A stretch of 12,525 nucleotides of DNA from Clostridia bacterium (GTDB lineage Bacteria > Bacillota > Clostridia > Oscillospirales > CAG-272), in NCBI GenBank assembly GCA_017960705.1, contig JAGCYR010000110.1:1-12525 (forward strand), read 5' to 3'. Position 1 is the first letter of the stretch. Each line of letters starts with the position of its first letter. The notes under the pieces are model-generated. The model had not been told where the DNA came from, did no database searches, and worked only from the letters and a program-made list of their open reading frames with translations. The translations under genes were made by a program, and so were the position numbers. Positions 1 through 5,817 of this stretch are shown here, piece after piece.

Positions 1-24
1 GGAATCCTTTCTTCGGGGGCGACT

Positions 25-1059
25 ATGGCGCAGCCAATCCTCGGCGTCCTGTTCGGCGGTAAAAGCAACGAGCACGACGTCTCGCTTCTCTCCGCCGCCG
101 CGATCCTTCGCGAGCTTGACCGACAGCGGATCCCCCGCCTTGCGATCTACCTGGATCGTGAGGGACGGCAGTTCGTCTGCCGGGACTCTTCCGACTCCGT
201 CGGAGACGGCTCTTTTGCGGGCGACTCCTCGCTTCTCTCTCCCGCCGATCTCGTCCGGGGCGGCGTTTTAACGCACGATCGCCGGGGGTTTTTCCCTCTT
301 TCGGGTGTGATCCCCGCCGTTCACGGGGGCGAGACCGAGGACGGTCGGCTGCAGGGCGCGCTCGATCTGCTCGATATCCCCTACGCGGGATCGGGCGCCG
401 AAGCGTGCGCCGTCGCGATGAACAAACAGCTCTCCAAGACGGTTTTATCCGCCGCGGGGATCCCCGTCGCGGGCGGATTCTCCGAGACCGTCTCGCCCGA
501 AACGGTCGGGCGGGTCGAAGCCGCGCTCGGCTATCCCGTGTTCGTCAAGCCGGTGCGCTCGGGCAGCTCGATCGGCGCCGGGATCGCCCGCAACCGAAGC
601 GAGTTGGCAGAACGGATCGAGGCGGCGGCAAAGACCGACCGACAGGTCCTGTTCGAGCCGCTGATCCGCGGCCGCGAGATCGAGGTCGGAGTGCTGGAGG
701 ACGAATCCGGCGTTCCGGTCGCGTCTCCGCCCGGGGAGTTGTTCTCCGGCGCGGACTTCTACGACTACGAGACAAAATACGGCGTCGGCGCGAGAACGCG
801 CGTCCCCGCCGATCTTCCCCCCGTTCTCTCGGAGAAGCTCCGGGAGTTGGCGCTGCTGGCTTTCCGCACGCTCGGCTGCCGCCATTACGCCCGGGTCGAT
901 TTCTTCGTCTCGCACGGCGAACCGATCTTAAACGAAGTCAACGCGCTGCCGGGGCTGACCGACAAGAGCATGTTCCCGCGGCTTGCCCTCGCGATGGGCG
1001 TACCGTTTCCCGCGCTGGTCCGCCGTCTCGCCTCTTTTGCAAGAGGAGGCTCGGCTTGA
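25..1059 (+). CDS. ddl: D-alanine--D-alanine ligase
   Basis: ATP-grasp enzyme that joins two D-alanines using ATP, making the dipeptide MurF adds to the peptidoglycan precursor; cytoplasmic. The 344 residues are near the usual family length. The N-terminal domain has GGKSNEHDVS (11-20) and HGGETEDG (100-107). The ATP-grasp part has FVKPVRSGSSIG (173-184), GREIEVGVLE (216-225), FYDYETKYG (245-253) and the Mg-binding RVDFF (290-294) and NEVNALPG (303-310). The Tyr in the ETKY segment fits a D-Ala-specific Ddl rather than a VanA-type D-Ala-D-Lac ligase (inference). The ATG at 25 is the only start consistent with the conserved N-terminus. A G-rich stretch just before it is a weak ribosome site, and the 24 upstream bases are too few to identify a preceding gene. 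The stop overlaps the murI start by 4 nt. Confidence 0.96.
   Translation: MAQPILGVLFGGKSNEHDVSLLSAAAILRELDRQRIPRLAIYLDREGRQFVCRDSSDSVGDGSFAGDSSLLSPADLVRGGVLTHDRRGFFPLSGVIPAVHGGETEDGRLQGALDLLDIPYAGSGAEACAVAMNKQLSKTVLSAAGIPVAGGFSETVSPETVGRVEAALGYPVFVKPVRSGSSIGAGIARNRSELAERIEAAAKTDRQVLFEPLIRGREIEVGVLEDESGVPVASPPGELFSGADFYDYETKYGVGARTRVPADLPPVLSEKLRELALLAFRTLGCRHYARVDFFVSHGEPILNEVNALPGLTDKSMFPRLALAMGVPFPALVRRLASFARGGSA
1042..1049 (+). promoter_or_regulatory. Ribosome binding site that fixes the TTG start of murI
   Basis: AGAGGAGG lies inside the last codons of ddl and ends 6 nt before the TTG at 1056. This near-perfect anti-16S match makes TTG the start: a DSGIGG motif follows immediately, and the reading frame open upstream of it is only a shadow of ddl. 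Confidence 0.85.
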
Positions 1060-1823
1060 TCGGGGTCTTCGACAGCGGGATCGGCGGGCTTTCCGTGCTC
1101 GCGGCGCTGCGCTCCGCGTACCCTTCCGCCGACCTTCTCTACTTCGCCGACACCGCGCGACTCCCCTACGGAGGGCGCTCGCCCTCGCTGATCCGCCGCT
1201 TCGCAAAGGAGGCGGGAGAACGCTTCAAAGGTTGGGGCGCGGACTTCGTGCAGGTCGCCTGCGGGACCGTCTCCTCGCTTGCGCTCGACGAATTCAAAGC
1301 CGCGGCGAATTGCCCCGTTGCGGGCGTGGTCCTGCCGGTCGTCGGATCGCTTGCGCAAAACGGTCGTCGCCGCGTGCTGATCCTTTCAACCGAAGCGACG
1401 GCAAGATCGCGGGTTTTTGAAGCGGCGCTTTCGGAAAAACGCCCCGGGATAACGACCCTCTCGCTCGGCTGTCCGCTCTTCGTGCCGCTGATCGAAAACG
1501 GCTTCTTCGCCCGGAACGATCCCGCCCTGCTCTCGCTGGTCGGACGGATCCTTGCGCCGGGGCAGACCTTCTTTCCCGACGCGATCCTGCTCGGCTGCAC
1601 GCATTTCCGGCTGTTCGCCCCCTTGATCTCGTCGCTCTTCCCCGGCGTCCCGATCTACGATTGCGGCGAGGAGGCGGCAAGGGCGGTCCCCGAGGCGTTC
1701 GGGCAAGGCAACGGCACGCTTCGCGTGTACGTCAGCGACGACCCCGAACGGTTCCGTCTCGCGGCGGAACGCACCGGCTCTCTTCCCCCCGGCGTCCCGA
1801 TCGGATCGGCAGCCGAGGGATAA
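1056..1823 (+). CDS. murI: Glutamate racemase, TTG start, variant ACG active-site motif
   Basis: Cofactor-independent racemase interconverting L- and D-glutamate, supplying D-Glu for MurD. It has 255 residues, slightly short of the typical ~265. Seen: DSGIGG (6-11), the first catalytic Cys69 in VACGTVSS (67-74), and the second, Cys181, in LLGCTHF (178-184). Classical MurI has ACNT around the first Cys; here the Asn is Gly, so substrate binding at that site may differ. YFADTARLPYG (29-39) matches the usual Y-x-D-T-x-x-x-P-Y-G segment. The TTG start overlaps the ddl stop (TTGA), indicating translational coupling of two genes that supply D-amino-acid building blocks for the wall. A related Asp/Glu racemase with another substrate is possible, but the neighbour and both cysteines favour MurI. 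Confidence 0.9.
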   Translation: MIGVFDSGIGGLSVLAALRSAYPSADLLYFADTARLPYGGRSPSLIRRFAKEAGERFKGWGADFVQVACGTVSSLALDEFKAAANCPVAGVVLPVVGSLAQNGRRRVLILSTEATARSRVFEAALSEKRPGITTLSLGCPLFVPLIENGFFARNDPALLSLVGRILAPGQTFFPDAILLGCTHFRLFAPLISSLFPGVPIYDCGEEAARAVPEAFGQGNGTLRVYVSDDPERFRLAAERTGSLPPGVPIGSAAEG

Positions 1824-1854
1824 ACGATATTTTCAAAGCAAAGGAACGTGAAAA

Positions 1855-2241
1855 ATGGCAAAGTACAGACAGGGCAGGATCAACGACGCGGTCGCCGAGG
1901 AGCTCGCGGTCGCGCTCCGGGACGTCCGGGATCCCCGGATCGTTTCGAGCATGGTCTCGATCACCCGCGCCGACGTGACCCGCGACCTCAAGATCGCGAA
2001 GGTCTATTTCTCCTCCATGGGCGACCCCGCCGAGGCGAAAAAGGCGCTGACCGGGGCGGCGGGACTCTTCCGCTGCCGGCTGGCGCAGGCGCTGAACCTT
2101 CGGATCACGCCCGAGCTGGTCTTTATCCCCGACAACTCGATCGAGCACGGCGCCCGGATCTCGGAACTGCTCCATCAGATCGACGCCGAACGCGCCGCAA
2201 GAGAAGCGAGCCGGGAAGGAAGCGAGGAAACGGAGAAATGA
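1855..2241 (+). CDS. rbfA: Ribosome-binding factor A
   Basis: Small KH-type RNA-binding protein that binds the immature 30S subunit near helix 1/helix 28 of 16S rRNA and assists late maturation, including in the cold (family knowledge). It has 128 residues, normal for the family. Seen: basic N-terminus (AKYRQGRIND), the VRDPRI segment (about 23-28) and the VTRDLKIAKVYFS strand, followed by the helix and LRITPELVF strand typical of RbfA. AAAGGAA ends 8 nt before the ATG. It lies 31 nt after murI and its stop overlaps the nrnA start (ATGA). The rbfA-nrnA order is common in Firmicutes, but here nusA and infB are not upstream; cell-wall genes are. Confidence 0.93.
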   Translation: MAKYRQGRINDAVAEELAVALRDVRDPRIVSSMVSITRADVTRDLKIAKVYFSSMGDPAEAKKALTGAAGLFRCRLAQALNLRITPELVFIPDNSIEHGARISELLHQIDAERAAREASREGSEETEK

Positions 2242-3218
2242 ACGAACTGTCCTTTGACGAACTTGTCGAACGGGTGATCGCCGCCGAAAAGCCGATCCTT
2301 CTGACCCACACGCGCCCCGACGGGGACACGGTGGGCTCCTGCGCCGCGCTCGCTTCGATCTTCGGCGCGATGGGGCGCAATCCGATCGTCGTTTCGCCCG
2401 ATCCCATCCCGCGCCGTCTCTCGTTCCTTTCGGGCGGCAAGTGGTTCGCCCCGGTCAAGGAATACCCCTCTGACTCCACCGTGATTGCGGTCGACGTGGC
2501 GTCCCCCCAGCAGCTCGGGGAACTGCAGTCGGTCTTCTCCGGCGATCTTGCCCTGTCGTTTATGATCGACCACCACGAACGCGGCGTCGCCTTCGCGCCC
2601 CGCTACCTCCGTTCGGACGCGTCCGCCGTCGGGGAGATCGTCTACGATCTCGCGCTCGCGCTGGTTGAAAAAGGCGTTCTGAAATCGGTCCCGCCGTTTG
2701 CCGTCAACGCGATCTTCGCCTCGGTCAGCTCGGATTCGGGCTGCTTCAAATACTCGAACGTCACCCCGCGCACCCATAGGATCGCCGCGTCGCTGATCGA
2801 GCTCGGCGCCGACGCCCCGGAGATCAACCGCCTGCTCTTCGACGTCAAGACCGAAGAGATCCTGCGCGCCGAGGGCTACGTCGCGTCGCACGTTTCGACC
2901 ACCCCCGACAAGAAGATCGCCTGGGTCCTCGTGACCGACGCGATCCGCGACGAGATGGGGCTTCTGGACGAGCATTTCGAGACCGCGATCGACGTGGTAC
3001 GCTCTCTCGAAGGCGTGGAGATCGCCATGACGGTCAAGGAGAGCCCGGACGGGAAGTTCAAGGTCTCGCTCCGCAGCACGGGGCTCGACGTCGCGAAGAT
3101 CGCGGCGACCCTCGGCGGGGGCGGACACGCCCGCGCCGCCGGCTGTTCCCTCTCGACCTGCACGGCGGAGGAAGCCGCCCGGATCGCCGTGGACGCGGTC
3201 AAGGCGGAGATGTACTGA
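2238..3218 (+). CDS. nrnA: DHH/DHHA1 phosphoesterase, NrnA-type oligoribonuclease / pAp phosphatase
   Basis: Mn-dependent cytoplasmic phosphoesterase. NrnA family members degrade 2-5 nt RNAs from the end and dephosphorylate 3'-phosphoadenosine 5'-phosphate (established for B. subtilis NrnA). It has 326 residues, matching the family. The DHH domain shows HTRPDGDTVGS (24-34), DVAS (86-89), MIDHHERG (109-116) and SSDSGCFKYSN (164-174). The C-terminal DHHA1 domain shows GGGGHARAAG (293-302). The ATG at 2238 is chosen because it overlaps the rbfA stop as ATGA and the metal motif starts 24 residues in; the frame stays open upstream only because it shadows rbfA. This is the last gene of the run, followed 7 nt later by a terminator; truB, often next in Firmicutes, is absent. 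Confidence 0.92.
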   Translation: MNELSFDELVERVIAAEKPILLTHTRPDGDTVGSCAALASIFGAMGRNPIVVSPDPIPRRLSFLSGGKWFAPVKEYPSDSTVIAVDVASPQQLGELQSVFSGDLALSFMIDHHERGVAFAPRYLRSDASAVGEIVYDLALALVEKGVLKSVPPFAVNAIFASVSSDSGCFKYSNVTPRTHRIAASLIELGADAPEINRLLFDVKTEEILRAEGYVASHVSTTPDKKIAWVLVTDAIRDEMGLLDEHFETAIDVVRSLEGVEIAMTVKESPDGKFKVSLRSTGLDVAKIAATLGGGGHARAAGCSLSTCTAEEAARIAVDAVKAEMY

Positions 3219-3225
3219 CCAAACG

Positions 3226-3251
3226 AAAACGGCGGGGAGACCCGCCGTTTT
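3226..3251 (+). terminator. Intrinsic terminator after nrnA
   Basis: An 11-bp perfect stem, AAAACGGCGGG (3226-3236) with CCCGCCGTTTT (3241-3251), closes on a GAGA tetraloop and runs into TTTTT. It starts 7 nt after the nrnA stop, so it should end the ddl-murI-rbfA-nrnA transcript. Confidence 0.88.
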
Positions 3252-3254
3252 TAT

Positions 3255-3288
3255 GAAAAACGCGCCCTCGTTTGAGGGCGCGTTTTTC
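3255..3288. terminator. Bidirectional intrinsic terminator between convergent genes
   Basis: A perfect 15-bp stem, GAAAAACGCGCCCTC (3255-3269) with its complement at 3274-3288, has a 4-nt loop (GTTT on the plus strand). The A5/T5 arms give a T-run on either strand. Read from the minus strand it overlaps the last two bases of the TGA of the gene ending at 3287, so it serves that gene and backs up the terminator at 3226-3251. Confidence 0.88.
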
Positions 3289-5545
3289 AGTTCTTTTTGA
3301 GCAGGTTCTTCTTTTCGCGTTTGAGCGAGTATTTGGTGGGATACGGCTCGAGGTACGCCACGGTGGTCGCCGTCTGCGTCCGCAGATCGATCAGGCGCAC
3401 CGCGTCGATGATCGGGGACGGCAGTTTTTTCTTCTTCGCGAACTTCTTATAGTTCTTGTCGATCCTCTTGCGCAGTTTCGGATCGGTGACGGCGGCGTAA
3501 ATATCCTTTTTCGAGCCGAGCTTCTCGTCGCGGACGTAGAGGCACTGCCAGTCGCTTACCTTGACGATGTCGCTCATGCAGAAGATCAGTTTTTCGCGCT
3601 TGGATCCGTCGGGCTCCATCCCGTAGAGCGAGTAGACCGGATCGCCCTCCGCGTCCTTGCCGTCGATCGCGAGGTACAGGATGCGCTCGGGGGTGATGGT
3701 GACGATCTTCGCGATGCCGACGACCAGTTCCTGATAGTCGGTGCCGTCGGTCTTGACGCGGCAGAGAACGTCGCTGTTGTTCTTGAAATAGACGAAGTCG
3801 CCCGAAACGGTCAGCTTCTCGTCGCGCGTGAATTCTGGATTGATCCCGAGCGCCACCCGGCTGACCCCGTCGCCTTCGTCGCGGACCGAGAGCCGGAAGA
3901 GCGAGAGCTGATCCTTGCCGGCGGTAAGGTAGACCCAGTCGCTGTCGCGCGCCACGACGTCGCGGGTATACTTGATCTCCTCCCGCATCGAGGTCCCGTC
4001 GAGCCGCACCGAGCAGAGCGAACGCAGCCCGTCGTTTCCGACGAGGTAGAACAGCCGTCCGTTCACGAGGTCGAACACGTCGTAGACGTTGCGGACGAGC
4101 ACCTTTTCTCTCCCCTCGGCAAGCCCGTCCTTGACGTAGACGGTCTTGTTGCGGATGCTGTGGTGGTCGATACGGGTGTAGACGATCTTGCGGTCGGGGG
4201 TGATCGCCACGATGCGCCCGTTGCCCGACAGCTCCTCGCGCGTTTTCCCGCTCGTAAGGTCGAGCGAACGGAGCGCCTTCTCCTCGCGGAGCCCGACGAT
4301 CTTCTTCCCCTTCCGGTTCATGATCGGACGGAGCGCGTAGTAGTACACGACGTCGTCGTAGACCTCCGCGACGTCGGTCACGCCCTCGGCGAGCAGCGTG
4401 ACTTTGCCGGTGTCGAGATCGAAGCGGAACAGGTCGCGCCACTCCGTGAAGTCGATTTTCTTTTTGGCGCGGAATTTCTTATAGGCGATCCCGTGTCCTT
4501 TGCAGTACCGCTTTTTCAGCCGCTTGTCTTTTCTCGGATCGTAGTCCGCGGTGAACAGGATGGAGCGGCGGTCGTCGGAGAGGAAACGGATCCCTTTCGC
4601 CGCGATATTGCCGTACACGCCGTACCGTCCGACGTCGCGCCGCCCTTCCCTATCGGTCGAGAAGAACGCGATCCCGCGTCCGTCGCCGCCCGGGACGTAG
4701 TAGAGCCGGTCTCCGTACGCGCCGATCACGTGCGCGCGGCGGGTGTCGGTCGACATGGGCGCGCCGGTATCGAACAGCTTCGCCCGTTCGGGGTACACGA
4801 TCCCGTTGCGGACGAGATACGGCCGGCAGCGGAACCAGAGAACGTCGATCTTGGGATCGTCGGTCGAAACGATATGGAACCGGCAGAGCTCCGCGATATA
4901 GAGCCCGGCGCGGCGGTAATCGGGGATCATCCGGAAGAGCCGGAGCGCCTCGTCGGGATCGTTCTTTTCGTACGCCTCGACCGCCTCTTTATACACGCCC
5001 GCTGCGTCGATGCCGGCAAGCGAGTACGCCGCGTCGAGATCGCGCGTGCGCTTCTCCCGGTCGCGGAGGGCGGCTTCGCGGTCGTCCTCCCCCGCCTCGG
5101 TCAGAACCGAAAGCAGGCAGTCGATGTATCTGGACAGCGTGCCGGAAAGACGGCGAAGCTCCTCGGTCGGAACGCCCGCGTTCGGTCCGGCGGCGATCCG
5201 GTCGGAGACCCGCCCCTCCTGCGCGCGCAGCAGGGCAAGCGCCTCGCGAAGCGCGGGGCTGTCGGCGGAGCCGGTCCCGGCAAGCGCGTCGAGGTTCCTG
5301 CCGATCACGCGGATCTTCCGGCGGATGCAGGCGTCGGCGTACTCGATCCCGGCGCGCCAGGTCTCGCGGTCGTCGCCCTTGGTGGCGAGGATCTCGTCGA
5401 GTAGCGCGTCAAGCTCCGCGGGAGAAAGCGCGGCGGACAGTTCGGCGTCGGGCTGCCCCCCGAGAAAATGAACGTGGGCGCGTTCCTCCGCCGCCCGGAA
5501 ACCGAGTCCGGTTTTGGCTTGCAGGGCTTCGTTGCTTCTGAACAT
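3287..5545 (-). CDS. Uncharacterised 752-residue protein, helical N-terminus plus beta-propeller-like repeats
   Basis: I do not recognise a named family. No signal peptide or membrane segment is visible, so it is probably cytoplasmic. Residues 1-220 are charged and helix-rich. Positions ~185-220 (EAYEKNDPDEALRLF, then IPDYRRAGLYIAEL) resemble the TPR-like 'A..YE.A...F..I.DYKDA' module of clostridial proteins. Residues ~225-740 are beta-rich, with repeated short strands reading as 'value, label, value' units: GDRLYYV, RSILFTADYD, DLFRFDLDTGKVTLL, NGRLFYLVGNDGLRSL, DFVYFKNNSDVLCRVKTDGT, and YSLYGMEPDGSKREKL. This is reminiscent of DUF5050/TolB/WD-like propellers. The lysine-rich segments around 340-365 and at the C-terminus are unusual for a propeller. 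AAAGGAG is well placed before the ATG (8 nt spacing), and a perfect promoter lies upstream. It is monocistronic. The catalytic role, if any, is unknown. Confidence 0.85.
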   Translation of the reverse strand: MFRSNEALQAKTGLGFRAAEERAHVHFLGGQPDAELSAALSPAELDALLDEILATKGDDRETWRAGIEYADACIRRKIRVIGRNLDALAGTGSADSPALREALALLRAQEGRVSDRIAAGPNAGVPTEELRRLSGTLSRYIDCLLSVLTEAGEDDREAALRDREKRTRDLDAAYSLAGIDAAGVYKEAVEAYEKNDPDEALRLFRMIPDYRRAGLYIAELCRFHIVSTDDPKIDVLWFRCRPYLVRNGIVYPERAKLFDTGAPMSTDTRRAHVIGAYGDRLYYVPGGDGRGIAFFSTDREGRRDVGRYGVYGNIAAKGIRFLSDDRRSILFTADYDPRKDKRLKKRYCKGHGIAYKKFRAKKKIDFTEWRDLFRFDLDTGKVTLLAEGVTDVAEVYDDVVYYYALRPIMNRKGKKIVGLREEKALRSLDLTSGKTREELSGNGRIVAITPDRKIVYTRIDHHSIRNKTVYVKDGLAEGREKVLVRNVYDVFDLVNGRLFYLVGNDGLRSLCSVRLDGTSMREEIKYTRDVVARDSDWVYLTAGKDQLSLFRLSVRDEGDGVSRVALGINPEFTRDEKLTVSGDFVYFKNNSDVLCRVKTDGTDYQELVVGIAKIVTITPERILYLAIDGKDAEGDPVYSLYGMEPDGSKREKLIFCMSDIVKVSDWQCLYVRDEKLGSKKDIYAAVTDPKLRKRIDKNYKKFAKKKKLPSPIIDAVRLIDLRTQTATTVAYLEPYPTKYSLKREKKNLLKKN

Positions 5546-5601
5546 AGCTTGCTCTCCTTTTCAGATTGAAGAGATGATCGAAAGGTCGTGTTCCCGGCGA
5601 T

Positions 5602-5614
5602 AGATACACTATCT
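5602..5614. promoter_or_regulatory. Possible operator: short inverted repeat at the leftward start site
   Basis: AGATA-cac-TATCT is a perfect 5-bp inverted repeat lying just downstream of the leftward -10 box, about where transcription would begin. The position suits a repressor site or an early hairpin. It is too short to be certain and matches no operator I can name. Confidence 0.3.
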
Positions 5615-5622
5615 TAATTTAC

Positions 5623-5651
5623 ATTATACAACAGAGAAGAAAGAATGTCAA
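5623..5651 (-). promoter_or_regulatory. Consensus sigma-A/sigma-70 promoter for the 752-residue gene
   Basis: On the minus strand, TTGACA (5651-5646) and TATAAT (5628-5623) are both perfect and separated by exactly 17 nt. Transcription should start near 5616, giving a leader of about 70 nt before the ATG at 5545. Confidence 0.9.
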
Positions 5652-5729
5652 ACCTTTTTCGCACATTTTCCGCCCGCGCCCGCTTTTTCCGGGGCCGGGA
5701 TCCCCCTATCAAAAATCGTCCGCCTCCGA

Positions 5730-5758
5730 TTGACAAAACGCGCGCCGAAAAGTATAAT
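5730..5758 (+). promoter_or_regulatory. Consensus sigma-A/sigma-70 promoter for feoB
   Basis: TTGACA (5730-5735) and TATAAT (5753-5758) are both perfect with a 17-nt spacer. The start site would be near 5765, giving a leader of about 50 nt. Such a strong core promoter on an iron-uptake gene suggests control by a repressor. AATCG/CGATT arms (5714-5718 and 5727-5731) overlap the -35 box, and CTATCAAAA occurs on both sides of the promoter (5706-5714, 5763-5771). No recognisable Fur or DtxR box is present. Confidence 0.9.
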
Positions 5759-5773
5759 AGAGCTATCAAAAGA

Positions 5774-5800
5774 GGGGGCGCCTTCCCCGACGGGTCGGGG
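5774..5800 (+). promoter_or_regulatory. GC-rich leader of feoB with alternative hairpins
   Basis: CCCCGA (5785-5790) can pair with TCGGGG (5795-5800) over a CGGG loop. The same CCCC can instead pair with the G-run upstream at about 5774-5778. Either fold lies close to the weak ribosome site (GGGAAA at about 5806-5811) before the ATG. A regulatory role is speculative. Confidence 0.25.
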
Positions 5801-5817
5801 TTGGCGGGAAACGGGTT

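Larger units (their letters stand above)
5546..5817. promoter_or_regulatory. Divergent intergenic region
   Basis: 272 nt between divergently transcribed genes, more AT-rich at its two promoters than the surrounding coding DNA. It holds one consensus promoter per direction, a short inverted repeat near the leftward start site, and a GC-rich leader before feoB. The promoters' -35 boxes lie about 78 nt apart, so they do not overlap. No additional gene seen. Confidence 0.75.

Noticed and set aside
1..24. 3' end of a gene preceding ddl
   Set aside because: All frames are open over these 24 bases, but the stretch is too short to identify any protein.
2175..3128. A 317-residue minus-strand frame opposite nrnA
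   Set aside because: It is antisense to a gene with all DHH/DHHA1 motifs and is a GC-driven shadow.
3272..5404. A 710-residue open frame on the plus strand opposite the 752-residue gene
   Set aside because: It lies entirely antisense to a gene with a strong ribosome site and promoter. Its composition (rich in Arg, Val, Asp, Glu, without motifs) is the usual product of reading a GC-rich gene backwards, and it begins inside the terminator region.
5700..5771. Fur or DtxR box at the feo promoter
   Set aside because: No stretch resembles the Fur 19-mer or the DtxR/IdeR or MntR consensus; only short unassigned repeats are present.
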